A stretch of DNA of 64,000 bases. Origin: Micavibrio sp. (GTDB lineage Bacteria; Pseudomonadota; Alphaproteobacteria; Micavibrionales; Micavibrionaceae). The notes below the pieces were generated by a model. It was not told where the DNA came from. It ran no database searches and was given only the letters and a program-made list of their open reading frames with translations. The stretch's first letter is position 1, and each line of letters starts with the position of its first letter. Location: NCBI GenBank assembly GCA_030824965.1, contig JAPJQV010000002.1:186001-250000 (forward strand). Direction: 5' to 3'. Made by a program: the position numbers and the translations under genes. Below are positions 24,062-33,192 of this stretch, in pieces.

Positions 24062-24457
24062 GTGTTGACCGCTTCTATTGCCCCCCCTGCCGGTTCGTCC
24101 GGAAAAGTCCTGATTGTCGAAGACGATTCCACGCTGCGCCGCGCGGCGGTGGAGCTGTTCAAGGCACTCGGCTATGAAACCCTGACCGCGGGCGATGGAA
24201 TTTCCGCCTTGCGTATTCTCGAGGAACAAACCGATGTCGGCTATATTTTCAGCGATGTAGTGATGCCGCGCGGTATGACCGGTGTCGAACTGGTCGAAAA
24301 AGCCCGCGAGCTTCGTCCGGGTATAAAAGTTCTTCTCGCTTCTGGCTACCCGTTTGACAAGCTCGACATGCCCGGGTCGATCGATGAGTCCTGCTTTATC
24401 AGCAAGCCTTATCGTACGGCGCAACTCGCTGAAAAAATGGGCGGATTGAAGAATTAA
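24062..24457 (+). CDS. single-domain response regulator (CheY-like receiver)
   Basis: 131 residues, one receiver domain and nothing else. The acidic pocket is E20/D21/D22 (LIVEDDS), the phosphorylation site D65 lies in IFSDVVMPRGMTG, and the conserved Lys is in FISKPYR. The start is GTG at 24062 with GGAG 7-10 bases upstream. Its relatives are often the detached or C-terminal receivers of hybrid kinases. It converges on the hybrid kinase gene (stop codons 19 bp apart), which makes that kinase a natural but unproven partner. Confidence 0.85.
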   Translation: MLTASIAPPAGSSGKVLIVEDDSTLRRAAVELFKALGYETLTAGDGISALRILEEQTDVGYIFSDVVMPRGMTGVELVEKARELRPGIKVLLASGYPFDKLDMPGSIDESCFISKPYRTAQLAEKMGGLKN

Positions 24458-24476
24458 TCCCCATTGAACCTCACCG

Positions 24477-27059
24477 CTATTTTTTACTTTGCCCGGTCAT
24501 TTTTTCCAGCTTGTCCTGAAGCTCGTCAGGATTGAAAGGCTTGGAGATATAATCATCCATTCCAACGCCCAGACAGCGTTCACGATCGCCTGCCAGTGCA
24601 TGCGCTGTCATGCCTATAATCGGCACCGGCGGTAATCCATTTTGTTTTTCATGGGACCGGATCAAGCGCGTTGCTTCAAGCCCGTTCATTCCGAACATCT
24701 GAACATCCATTAAGACGGCAGCAAAGTTGCCGTCCATGACTTTTTCAACAGCTTCAGTGCCGCTTTTCGCGCTGTCCCATTCATAACCGAATTCTTCAAG
24801 AAACGATCCGGCAACTAAAATATTCGGCGCGTAATCCTCGACGAGCAAGACGCGTTTTTTTAAATCCATATTCATTTTGTCCGGGTTCGGCTTTCTACTC
24901 AAATCGGTTTCATGGATGGCGCGTGCCGCAACCGTCAAAGGCAGGATCGCAGTAAATTTAGAGCCTTTCCCGACAACGCTTTCCGCAGAGACATGTCCGC
25001 CCATAAGTTTTGTCAGGGTTCTGGTGATCGCAAGACCAAGGCCGGTACCGCCATATTTACGGTTGATGGATGTGTCGGCCTGAATGAATTTTTCGAAAAT
25101 GCTTTCAATCTTATCCGCCGGAATGCCGATGCCGGTATCTGTGACCGATATTTCGACGTTTTCAATATCGAAATTTTCCGTTTCATAACAATGAACCGCG
25201 ATATCGATGCTTCCCCGCTCGGTAAATTTGATCGCATTGCTGCAAAGATTGACGATGATCTGGCGAATACGGGTCGGATCGCCGATGAAAAACCTGTTTC
25301 GCGCGCAATCGTCTTTGACACCGAAATTCAGGCCTTTTTCCGCAGCCCGCACATTCATCATGCTGACGATTTCCTGGATCAGAAGCGACAGGTCGAAAGG
25401 AATACGCTCCAATTCGACGGTTCGGGCTTCGATCTTCGAGATATCCAGAAGATCGTTGATCAGGTCGAGAAGCGAATCCGCCGACGACGCCAGTGTCTTG
25501 ACAAACTCGCTCTGGCGCGGAGTAAGCTTTTCATTGGCCAGGATATTGGATAAGCCGACGATGGCGTTCATCGGCGTTCTTATTTCATGGCTCATATTCG
25601 CAAGGAATTCCGTCTTCGCTATATTCGCTGTTTCAGCCTGTTTCAAGGCCCGGCGCATTTCCTCTTCGGCATGGACGCGCTCGGCTTCCGCCCATGTCCG
25701 CAACGCCATTTCCGTGACAAGGCCGATCTCGCCTTCGCGCCAATGCCGCGGCTTGGTATCGTGTATATAGAATAACGCCTTTGGCTTACCATCTTCGATC
25801 AAAGAGACGTTGATCAATGAGCGGATGCCGATCTTTTTGATGTTCTCATGGCCTTCGGCGAATAAAGGATCATTAAGCAAATCGTCCGAGACGATTACCT
25901 CGCCTGCCTTGACGCGCTCTGCGAATTCGTGGCCATAGCTGCTAAAAACATGAACGCCCGCGACGCTGTCAACCTGACCATTGGTCCAGTCGCGCTCTAT
26001 CGTAATCGTGTTACCGTCCTCGCTTAATTCGCCATAGCCTGCGCGCGCGCCATCGAGCGTGCGACCGATGATTTCAGCGGCGACGAAAGTGACGTCGGAT
26101 GTGCGGCGGATTATGCGTAATTTTTCATTCAATTCAACCCGCGCCGCCTGTTTGCGCTCCCATCTTTTCCGGTCCGTGATATCGACCGCGGCGCCGGGGA
26201 ACCGCAATGGCTGGCCTTTTTCGTCCAGATAGGCCTGCCCCCGGGCGAACACCCACCGCACCTCTCCATCGGAATTGATGACGCGGTATTCTTCGGCGAA
26301 AGCGGCTGCGTTTTCTATCGCCACCCTGATGTTTTCGCCTATTCTTTCGCGATCTTCCGGATGGATGGCTTTTTTGAATTCTTCAATGATGACCCCGTCG
26401 CGGCCCTGTTCCGGGTCGAGGGCATATAGGCGGCAAAAACGTGCGTCGGCAAAAACGAGATTCGCCTTCATATCCCAATCCCATGTGCCGACAATTGCCG
26501 AAGTCTCCAGCGCGAAACGCAAGCGCTCCTCACTTTTCTCTTTCTCCCGCAGTGCTTTTTTAAGCTCCAGCAGCACCATTACCTGACGCGCGAGGATTTT
26601 CAGAGTTTCAATTTCCTGGGCTGTCGCATCCCGTGCGATGGAATCGATGATACAGATCGTCCCGAGCGGATAACCGTCCGGCGTTTTTAAAACCGCCCCG
26701 GCATAAAACCGAATATGCGGCTCGCCGGTGACCAGTGTATTATCCTTGAAGCGGGTGTCCTGACTCGCATCCGGCACGACAAGAACGTCATTGTTCAAAA
26801 TGGCGTGCTTGCAAAAAGAAACCTCAAGCGGCGTTTTCTGCAGGTCTGTACCGTGCCTTGCCTTGAACCATTGCCGTCCCTGATCGACAAGGCTGATCAG
26901 CGATATCGGCGTGTTGCAGAATTGTGCAGCGAGATTCACCAAATCGTCGAAATCCTGTTCATCCGGCGTATCGAGTATATCGTACCGCCGCAGCGCCGCC
27001 AGCCGGTCCTGTTCGGACCAGCCCGGTGAGCTTTGCAAAGGTGTTTCAGGATTATTCAT
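24477..27059 (-). CDS. hybrid sensor histidine kinase, GAF-PAS-GAF-HisKA-HATPase-REC
   Basis: 860 residues with no transmembrane helix, so cytoplasmic. Domains in order: GAF (about 25-165, YDILDTPDEQDFDDL start), PAS/PAC (180-300, ending AAVDITDRK), a second GAF (310-470), HisKA with the phospho-accepting H491 in MSHEIRTPMN, HATPase (about 605-725; DLLDISKIEA, LCSNAIKFT, VTDTGIGIP, GGTGLGLAI) and a receiver with D785 in LMDVQMFGMNG. A complete phosphorelay donor. The output protein is not identified; the converging single receiver gene is a candidate. Confidence 0.93.
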   Translation of the reverse strand: MNNPETPLQSSPGWSEQDRLAALRRYDILDTPDEQDFDDLVNLAAQFCNTPISLISLVDQGRQWFKARHGTDLQKTPLEVSFCKHAILNNDVLVVPDASQDTRFKDNTLVTGEPHIRFYAGAVLKTPDGYPLGTICIIDSIARDATAQEIETLKILARQVMVLLELKKALREKEKSEERLRFALETSAIVGTWDWDMKANLVFADARFCRLYALDPEQGRDGVIIEEFKKAIHPEDRERIGENIRVAIENAAAFAEEYRVINSDGEVRWVFARGQAYLDEKGQPLRFPGAAVDITDRKRWERKQAARVELNEKLRIIRRTSDVTFVAAEIIGRTLDGARAGYGELSEDGNTITIERDWTNGQVDSVAGVHVFSSYGHEFAERVKAGEVIVSDDLLNDPLFAEGHENIKKIGIRSLINVSLIEDGKPKALFYIHDTKPRHWREGEIGLVTEMALRTWAEAERVHAEEEMRRALKQAETANIAKTEFLANMSHEIRTPMNAIVGLSNILANEKLTPRQSEFVKTLASSADSLLDLINDLLDISKIEARTVELERIPFDLSLLIQEIVSMMNVRAAEKGLNFGVKDDCARNRFFIGDPTRIRQIIVNLCSNAIKFTERGSIDIAVHCYETENFDIENVEISVTDTGIGIPADKIESIFEKFIQADTSINRKYGGTGLGLAITRTLTKLMGGHVSAESVVGKGSKFTAILPLTVAARAIHETDLSRKPNPDKMNMDLKKRVLLVEDYAPNILVAGSFLEEFGYEWDSAKSGTEAVEKVMDGNFAAVLMDVQMFGMNGLEATRLIRSHEKQNGLPPVPIIGMTAHALAGDRERCLGVGMDDYISKPFNPDELQDKLEKMTGQSKK

Positions 27060-27147
27060 ATAAGAAGATATTTATATGACAGAGCCGACAATGGCAATGA
27101 CTACAAATGGGGGCAATCGAAGGATTTTGAGCGGAAAGGCAGGATTG

Positions 27148-27831
27148 TCAAATCTTCCCATCGCATAAATGGTTGACGCGCTCATATTCGGATAAAGAGT
27201 CCAATGCCTGCTGACGCTGGCGGCGTTCTTTATCCATCGCGTCGCTGTATTTTCTCATGATCGTTTCCATGCGCTGCTTGACCTGCTGCTGTAGAACGCT
27301 GCTGTTGGATGACGGAACGGGACCGTACACATACTGCCTGTTGATCTCGTTCTTGATTGCCGTGCCGATCATTTGCGCATAACGGTTGACGATCTGCCTG
27401 TCGATATTCACATGTTCCAGCTCATGCGCGCGGATTGCGTTATGCATGCAAGTTCCGCGCGGATATTCGCTCGCGATGTATATAGTCGGGTAGATATGAA
27501 AGCTGACATCGATCTGGGAGTAATACATACATGTCTGCCGGACATTCGGATTGACCAGCGTGCCGAACTGCATTCTCTGCTGCATCTTGATCCCGCCATG
27601 CATAAGTCCGCCGACATCGGTGATAACTTCGTTGCCGTACGGATTGATCGTGTCGATATCCGCTTTGTTCAACGATTTCTGCGACTTGCTGAAAACCCAT
27701 TTTACGCGGTTGGTATCGGTTTTGACATTAACGACCGGCATGCCTTTGGGCTGGCACCACGACTCGGCCTGTGCCGACGTTGCGGACAGGGCAAAGAAAG
27801 CGATAAGAATATGGAATATTATGAAGCGCAT
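27148..27831 (-). CDS. secreted DUF922-like putative zinc protease
   Basis: A signal peptide (residues 1-22, ALSATSAQA/ES) precedes a 205-residue mature protein. RAHELEHVNIDRQ contains HExxH (H136, E137, H140), and strands such as QIDVSFHIYPTIYI precede it, as in the DUF922 group of predicted secreted Zn-dependent proteases. The C-terminal 60 residues are a charged helix (QQQVKQRMETIMRKYSDAMDKERRQRQQ) that may be a coiled coil. Location periplasmic; substrate unknown. Confidence 0.65.
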   Translation of the reverse strand: MRFIIFHILIAFFALSATSAQAESWCQPKGMPVVNVKTDTNRVKWVFSKSQKSLNKADIDTINPYGNEVITDVGGLMHGGIKMQQRMQFGTLVNPNVRQTCMYYSQIDVSFHIYPTIYIASEYPRGTCMHNAIRAHELEHVNIDRQIVNRYAQMIGTAIKNEINRQYVYGPVPSSNSSVLQQQVKQRMETIMRKYSDAMDKERRQRQQALDSLSEYERVNHLCDGKI

Positions 27832-27917
27832 GCGATTACCGATCTTATACCAGAATGATTAATGAATTGTCAGCACCCGTCCATGCGGTTAAAATCATCC
27901 CTTAATCGGAGAATCCC

Positions 27918-28199
27918 ATGGCCCTGATCGCCGACATACTTTTCTTACTGCTCGATATATATCTATGGATTATCATCGCTTATGTGATCGTATCCTGGCT
28001 TCTCGCCTTCGGCGTCTTCGACGCCCGCAACCCGAAAGCGCGCCAGATTACCGAACTTTTGCAGCGCCTGACCGATCCGGTGATGAAACCGATCCAGAAA
28101 GCCATTCCGCCGATTGCCGGTATCGACTTGTCGCCGATTATCGTGATTATCGGTATTCAGATTTTAAAACGGATTATCGCTTACGCGGTTGACGCTTAA
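27918..28199 (+). CDS. YggT-family membrane protein
   Basis: 93 residues. GGAG lies 8 bases before the ATG. Two hydrophobic helices flank the conserved YggT core, with DARNPKARQITELLQRLTDPVMKPIQKAIPP between them and DLSPIIVIIGIQIL after. YggT proteins are small inner-membrane proteins linked to osmotic tolerance or division-site function. The stop overlaps the converging gene by 4 bp. Confidence 0.9.
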   Translation: MALIADILFLLLDIYLWIIIAYVIVSWLLAFGVFDARNPKARQITELLQRLTDPVMKPIQKAIPPIAGIDLSPIIVIIGIQILKRIIAYAVDA

Positions 28200-28699
28200 A
28201 AAACTCTGCTCTGCCGGCGTCCGAGAAACGCCACCGCGCCGGCAATGAGCGCCATAATCAACAGACATATCGCCCACATATTTGTCATCGAACCGATATC
28301 GAATTGGCGGTTTTCAATTTCGTCGACAACGCAGGCCGAAATTTCCCTTCCGTTGATATCGATGTAATCGCGTCCGGCTTCAAGTTCGACCATGACGCGG
28401 TTGCCCGAAACCGGATCTTTGAATTTCAGCGCGTCCGTCGTCTGCAGCCATGTACCGATTTGTGCCTGTTTGCAGCTCTCCAGCAAGTCGGCTTCCATCG
28501 ACCCTGTCCTGGCCTTGGAGTTGGCGGCGGCGAAATCGGTCACAGGGCTGGAATAGCGGTCGACCAGAACGCCAAGCCGCCCGATGCGGTATTGACCGGA
28601 CATATAGGTTCCGATTGACGCAATCAACAGCAACAGGCTCGCGATGAGAGCCAGTCGCCAGTATTTAGCAATACCTTGTGTCATGATCCATTGGGACAT
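28196..28699 (-). CDS. hypothetical membrane protein with periplasmic loop (167 aa)
   Basis: Two hydrophobic helices, near the N-terminus (about 15-33) and the C-terminus (about 138-158), enclose a roughly 100-residue polar loop. The loop contains SCKQAQIGTWLQTTDALKF and an acidic strand-rich part, probably periplasmic. ATG at 28699 is the upstream-most start; MTQG at residue 6 is an alternative. It probably forms an operon with the next upstream gene (12 bp gap). No family recognised. Confidence 0.55.
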   Translation of the reverse strand: MSQWIMTQGIAKYWRLALIASLLLLIASIGTYMSGQYRIGRLGVLVDRYSSPVTDFAAANSKARTGSMEADLLESCKQAQIGTWLQTTDALKFKDPVSGNRVMVELEAGRDYIDINGREISACVVDEIENRQFDIGSMTNMWAICLLIMALIAGAVAFLGRRQSRVF

Positions 28700-28711
28700 G
28701 GAAACTGGATA

Positions 28712-29410
28712 TCACAGGCCGAAAGGCTTGTCATCAACCAGTCGCTGCATCTCGGCTTTTAGCGCCGGATCGTTGGGGTTAGCCTCAATGGCCGCTTCCA
28801 TATCGGCTTTGGCAAGATCGAGCTGGCGGATACCTTTGTAAGCTTTCGCCCGCTGACGCAGTAACGCAACGTCGTTGGGTGACTGGTCAAGTTTAGGCGT
28901 CAGCTTGTCGCGCACAGCCTCGTAATCCATTCTCCCGCTCAGTGGCACCCACATATCTTTCAGTTCGGCCCGGCCCAGCAAGGCGTCGATATTGTCAGGC
29001 TCCGCCGCGACCAGCTTGTCAAAAGCGCTCAACGCTTTTTCGTAAGTGTCGTTTTTCGATCTCTGGTCCTTGGCGATCATGAAATTATTGGCCAGCTTTC
29101 TCGCTTCGTCCAGCGGTGACGGCGGAACCGCCGCTGCAAGCCCTGCCTCGTCCGCAGGCGGCTGCGGCACTTCAAGCGGGGCCGGCGCGTCAGGTACGGA
29201 AACCGCCGCGGCATCAGCGTCTTGCGGCAATGGCGACGGAGCTTCAGGAACCGGATCGGCGACAATCGGCGCGACCGGCATCGACGTAGCCAGAGGATCG
29301 GGATCGAATGTCGCGGCGGCATAATATCCCACCGCCATGAAAACGGGAATCAGAACCAGCCACAGGATGAGTTTAGAAAATTTATTGGATTTGCGAGATG
29401 ATAAAGCCAT
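28712..29410 (-). CDS. membrane-anchored TPR protein, CcmI/NrfG-like outline
   Basis: A basic N-terminus and one membrane helix (about residues 13-33) are followed by a Pro/Ala/Asp-rich linker (40-100). The C-terminal domain has TPR-like helix pairs (YEKALSAFDKLVAAEPDNIDALLGRAELK; DVALLRQRAKAYKGIRQLDLAKADMEAAIEANPND). The layout resembles the TPR part of cytochrome c maturation proteins, but no other ccm gene is near. A protein-interaction scaffold facing the periplasm is the safe reading. Confidence 0.65.
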   Translation of the reverse strand: MALSSRKSNKFSKLILWLVLIPVFMAVGYYAAATFDPDPLATSMPVAPIVADPVPEAPSPLPQDADAAAVSVPDAPAPLEVPQPPADEAGLAAAVPPSPLDEARKLANNFMIAKDQRSKNDTYEKALSAFDKLVAAEPDNIDALLGRAELKDMWVPLSGRMDYEAVRDKLTPKLDQSPNDVALLRQRAKAYKGIRQLDLAKADMEAAIEANPNDPALKAEMQRLVDDKPFGL

Positions 29411-29461
29411 GTTTTTCCCCGAAAATGAAGCTGACCCGGAACGAAGATTTCGTTCTCTATA

Positions 29462-29863
29462 TCACAACTCGACCGAGCTTTCATCCCCGTTATTCTCCTT
29501 ATCCGGCGCTGATGGATCTTTCCATTCATAACTCCAGCTTTTGAAAGCCGGATCACGCTTCAGTCCTTCAATGCCGCCCCAGATCGCGCTTCCGCCGAGA
29601 AGCAGCGTCAAAATCGTGGCGATAATGCATATCCATCCGGTAAGTTTAAGAAAGAGGTTTTTATCGACGAAGGCGAAATATAAAAGCGCCATGCCGGGAA
29701 TGAACAGATTGCATAAAATCCAGAAGATTTTCGCGCCACTGCCCATCTCGTCATTGATCGCCGCGCGGATCGTCGCGATGATCCCGGCGAAAACGATCAC
29801 GGTTGAGAATAAAATGATAATGAGAACGAGGGTAATTCCTACCCCTGTGAAGAATGCGGCCAT
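29462..29863 (-). CDS. hypothetical membrane protein (133 aa)
   Basis: Three hydrophobic helices (about residues 5-28, 45-65, 72-95) and a polar, acidic C-terminal tail (KDPSAPDKENNGDESSVEL). The first helix carries GVGITLVLIIILFSTVIVFAGIIAT. No family recognised. Same strand as its neighbours, with 43-52 bp gaps, so co-transcription is possible. Confidence 0.6.
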   Translation of the reverse strand: MAAFFTGVGITLVLIIILFSTVIVFAGIIATIRAAINDEMGSGAKIFWILCNLFIPGMALLYFAFVDKNLFLKLTGWICIIATILTLLLGGSAIWGGIEGLKRDPAFKSWSYEWKDPSAPDKENNGDESSVEL

Positions 29864-29906
29864 AAATGATTTTTACAGCATTTGGTCCTGTCGTAAAAGC
29901 CGTATC

Positions 29907-31286
29907 TCAGCCTGGCGTATACGGCGCGGGACATGGCAGGAAATAAGCGGAACGTTGCTTGCCGCGTTCTTCCTTAAGATAATCAAGCTCCTCGTAAGGA
30001 TCGAGATCGGCGTAAACACATAAAGGCCTGAGTTCAGGAAACAGATGAAGGCATTTAGCTACTTCTTCGGCACCGTCTTCGTCAAGCGCACATTCCAGCA
30101 CGTCGATTTGGGTATCGATATCCAGTTCTATGCCGAAATCATGCGCATAGCTGATGACCCGCCAATCGTTATCCAGCGCGTTATAAAATATATTCTTCTT
30201 CGTATCGTCAGACAGCGTATCGAGATACTCTAGCGGCATCAGGTATTCATTATCGATAGAGCCGCATATCGCCGCCAGCCTTACCTCCGGCATGACCCGC
30301 AATTCGTTTTCGGCAATGGCATAGATGTTCGGATTTATCTCCATTGCCTGCATCACGAAATCCTTGTTGGAAAAATAACGATCATCCAGATACATCGCGA
30401 CCTTCATATAATCATCGGTCTCGCGAAGCCGGTTAAATATCAATTCCCAATTATGCGGGTCTTTCTCGATAGCTTCTGCAAAAGCGAAATCGTCGTCATC
30501 CTTTTCCGGGTCTTCGTCCTGCAGCGGCTTGTTGCCTAAAGTGAATTTGACTAATTGCGGATTGATTTCCTCGATGCAATCAACAAGGCGCTTCAACTCG
30601 ACACTGATTTTCTGAAGATCCTTGTTCTTTTTATCGGTGATGGTTTTACTGTTATACTGCGTCTGATACATATCCCGCTCCGGCGGCATCAATATGATAA
30701 GAGGACCGTTTACGTTATTTTGGTGGAAACGGTTATCCGGTCTTTCCGTTTCGACGGATGTGCACCAATCCGCCAGTTCGCCGCTCCAATAAGCGGCCGA
30801 CCTGCGGGAATGGGGCACCAGCGCATAACCTTCCTCACCATTATAAATCATTGTCGTCTGTCTTCTTACGTCTTCAGGCACTGCGCTGAACAACGCCTCA
30901 ACAGGCGCGCAAACGCCTGCAATAATATCGCGTGATTTTTCGATGATGCTTTGGATATTGTAATTTTGTATATCGCGCTCCCGGCCGGAGAGCTCATTTT
31001 TATATTTTTCAAAGATCCGTAACGCTTCGACAAGATCGTTGAATTCGCCTGCGGGAAAGTAAGAACCTTGCGTATCGGGTTTCAGATATTCGTTGATCAG
31101 CCAGTTCAGATAAAGAAAGGGTTTTTGATCCTGATTATGCCTGGGATCGATTAGGGCAAAACGCTCGAAGCACTCACCCGAATCCTTTGGCCAACCTATA
31201 GCCGTCGGATCGGTCGCGATCACGGCGGCGATTTTGTCTTTATAGACTTCGCGGCAGAACTGGAATTTAGGCGCGGTTCGGATCAT
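29907..31286 (-). CDS. hypothetical protein with helical-repeat outline (459 aa)
   Basis: A large soluble protein, acidic overall. From about residue 270 it shows repeated helical segments with conserved Asp/Trp and aliphatic positions (DPHNWELIFNRLRETDDYMKVAMYLDD; EINPNIYAIAENELRVMPEVRLAAI; DTQIDVLECALDEDGAEEVAKCLH), giving an ankyrin/HEAT-like outline without a clear consensus. No signal peptide. Accessory gene of unknown role, ending with AYFLPCPAPYTPG. Confidence 0.55.
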   Translation of the reverse strand: MIRTAPKFQFCREVYKDKIAAVIATDPTAIGWPKDSGECFERFALIDPRHNQDQKPFLYLNWLINEYLKPDTQGSYFPAGEFNDLVEALRIFEKYKNELSGRERDIQNYNIQSIIEKSRDIIAGVCAPVEALFSAVPEDVRRQTTMIYNGEEGYALVPHSRRSAAYWSGELADWCTSVETERPDNRFHQNNVNGPLIILMPPERDMYQTQYNSKTITDKKNKDLQKISVELKRLVDCIEEINPQLVKFTLGNKPLQDEDPEKDDDDFAFAEAIEKDPHNWELIFNRLRETDDYMKVAMYLDDRYFSNKDFVMQAMEINPNIYAIAENELRVMPEVRLAAICGSIDNEYLMPLEYLDTLSDDTKKNIFYNALDNDWRVISYAHDFGIELDIDTQIDVLECALDEDGAEEVAKCLHLFPELRPLCVYADLDPYEELDYLKEERGKQRSAYFLPCPAPYTPG

Positions 31287-31368
31287 AGCCGAAATGATAA
31301 TGGATTTTTAATTATTATGTCAATCAATTTCACCTGTATTTTCACTCGAATTCCTTTAAAACACCCCT

Positions 31369-32202
31369 ATGACAGCGCAAATTATCGATGGCAAAACAAT
31401 TGCTGCAAAAGTTTTAGACGACGTAAGAGCGAAAGTGGGCGTCATGAGCCGAAAGCCCGGCCTTGCCGTTATCCTTGTGGGCGAAGACCCTGCTTCGAGA
31501 GTCTATGTCGGCAATAAGATCAAGGCATGCGAAAAAACGGGCATCCGCTCTATCGAGCATAAACTCCCCGCCACTTCTTCTTCTGAAGAAATTGAAACTC
31601 TGATCGACTCATTAAATAAAGACAGTGCTGTCGATGGCATCCTTTTGCAGTTACCGTTACCGAACGGCCTTGATGGCGATACGCTTGTACAAAAGATCGC
31701 ACCTGAAAAAGATATCGACGGCCTCACCATATTAAACGCGGGCAAACTTGTTGCCGGACAGGAAGGGCTTGTGCCGTGTACGCCGCAAGGCTCTTTACTG
31801 CTGCTGAAATCGGTATTGCCTGACCTGACCGGAAAACACGCGGTCGTAATTGGCCGTTCGCTTCTCTTCGGTAAGCCAATGGCGCAATTGCTGTTACAGG
31901 AAAACTGCACTGTTACCACAGCCCATTCCAAAACCAGAAACCTGGCCGAAGTTGTTAAAACCGCCGATATCGTCGTCGCTGCCGTTGGCCGTCCGCAGAT
32001 GGTTAAAGCCGATTGGGTCAAACGGGGCGCGGTAGTTATCGATGTCGGCATTAACCGTCTTGAAACCGGTAAGCTCTGCGGCGATGTCGATTTCGATGCG
32101 GTTAAAGAAGTCGCTTCTGCCATCACTCCTGTTCCCGGAGGCGTCGGCCCCATGACAATCGCCTGTTTGATGCAAAACACGCTCAAAGCCGCCAGCAATT
32201 AA
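31369..32202 (+). CDS. folD: bifunctional methylenetetrahydrofolate dehydrogenase / methenyltetrahydrofolate cyclohydrolase
   Basis: 277 residues, full family length. It oxidises 5,10-methylene-THF with NADP+ and hydrolyses the methenyl product to 10-formyl-THF. Visible motifs are VGEDPASRVYVGNKIKACEKTGI (with the catalytic Lys), GILLQLPLP, DIDGLT, the cofactor loop VVIGRSLLFGKPMA (the common form is GRSxxVGxP, so LLFG is slightly unusual) and PVPGGVGPMTIA near the C-terminus. Single-gene unit divergent from the 459-residue hypothetical gene. It feeds the same one-carbon pool as the glycine cleavage genes at the right end. Confidence 0.97.
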   Translation: MTAQIIDGKTIAAKVLDDVRAKVGVMSRKPGLAVILVGEDPASRVYVGNKIKACEKTGIRSIEHKLPATSSSEEIETLIDSLNKDSAVDGILLQLPLPNGLDGDTLVQKIAPEKDIDGLTILNAGKLVAGQEGLVPCTPQGSLLLLKSVLPDLTGKHAVVIGRSLLFGKPMAQLLLQENCTVTTAHSKTRNLAEVVKTADIVVAAVGRPQMVKADWVKRGAVVIDVGINRLETGKLCGDVDFDAVKEVASAITPVPGGVGPMTIACLMQNTLKAASN

Positions 32203-32204
32203 AT

Positions 32205-32233
32205 TTGACATAAAGATATCGTTTTTGCTAGAA
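32205..32233 (+). promoter_or_regulatory. candidate promoter of the 32263-35593 gene run
   Basis: A perfect TTGACA (32205-32210), a 17-base spacer and CTAGAA (32228-32233; three of six matches to TATAAT) lie 30 bp before the first ATG. The -35 is ideal and the -10 weak. Confidence 0.35.
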
Positions 32234-32262
32234 CCACCGTCATTACTGAGTGGGCAAGATTT

Positions 32263-32601
32263 ATGGCGAAATTGACCAAAGATTTCAAAGACAGGCAAAA
32301 TGCAACGGGCCTTTACATGACGTTGCTGCGCGGCTTGCTTGGTACCGTCTACACCGTCGAAGATATAGACGACGTTTTCATCAAACTGAAAAACCGTGCG
32401 CCTGAATTGCTCGAAGACAAAAAGATTTCAAAAAGCGTCGACATGAATCAGGTCATTCAATGCATGGCGATTAAAGAACAGATTTCGTGGAAGGATGCAA
32501 AGGCGCTCGGCCTTCGTGACCCGGAGCGTCTTTTCTCTGTCGCGGCCCATCATGCAACTCATCCCTCTATCTGCATTGTCAAAGGTATGAAGCCGTTATG
32601 A
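32263..32601 (+). CDS. hypothetical protein with shared helical domain (112 aa)
   Basis: First gene of a co-directional run up to 35593. Helical throughout. The part LLGTVYTVEDIDDVFIKLKNRAPELLEDKK aligns by eye with the N-terminal region of the products at 33193, 34062 and 34430: a hydrophobic helix, an ILxxxPxxLxDD-like motif, then a second helix. The TGA overlaps the ATG of the next gene (ATGA), so translation is coupled. No known family. Confidence 0.6.
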   Translation: MAKLTKDFKDRQNATGLYMTLLRGLLGTVYTVEDIDDVFIKLKNRAPELLEDKKISKSVDMNQVIQCMAIKEQISWKDAKALGLRDPERLFSVAAHHATHPSICIVKGMKPL

Positions 32602-33191
32602 TTTTAAACATGCTGCGTAAACCGACCCGCTATCTTCACTTAAGCGGCGATCCGGTCGGATATCCCAAACCGGTAAAAATTCTTCTGCGCGGGGAATTTT
32701 TAGTGGCCGCGCTTGCCACCGCTTCATTTGCGCAACTGGAAAATAATAATCTGACAGCCCAGGCCTTGTTAGGCGGCACATTTGGTTTCGCTTTATCCGC
32801 TGCAAAAAGGAAACGGGCGGAAAATGACTTTCGTTCCAACGCGGATTTGAAAAATAAAGTCATCGACAAGGAACCCTCCGCAGAACAGATCGTCGGCAGC
32901 TATAAACATCGGCTCATGTTCAATCGTCTGAGCCGCCATTATATCAGCAGGAACATGGTCGACACGGCTTTTGCAACAATGTCGCTCACGCCTGCCATGG
33001 TAGGTATATATATGCCAATTCTCGCCGCCTGCACGACAAGCACGATTGCTTATAATATCTCGCAAGCTTACAATTTCAAAAAACTCGCCAAAGGCGACTG
33101 GGCTCTGACCGACGAACCGGATAAGGATAAAGCTCTCGACCATTTGAAATCCAAGGCACCGGAAATAAAACTCGCGCCGCAGGCTGCCTGA
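32598..33191 (+). CDS. hypothetical membrane protein (197 aa)
   Basis: Hydrophobic segments at about residues 33-43, 56-68, 115-135 and 138-152 (LVAALATASFAQL; AQALLGGTFGFALSAA; TAFATMSLTPAMVGIYMPILAACTTS) suggest an inner-membrane protein with a polar loop between two helix pairs and a charged C-terminus. The start overlaps the previous stop (ATGA), and the next gene starts 2 bases past this stop, so it belongs to the same operon. No family recognised. Confidence 0.6.
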   Translation: MILNMLRKPTRYLHLSGDPVGYPKPVKILLRGEFLVAALATASFAQLENNNLTAQALLGGTFGFALSAAKRKRAENDFRSNADLKNKVIDKEPSAEQIVGSYKHRLMFNRLSRHYISRNMVDTAFATMSLTPAMVGIYMPILAACTTSTIAYNISQAYNFKKLAKGDWALTDEPDKDKALDHLKSKAPEIKLAPQAA

Positions 33192-33192
33192 T

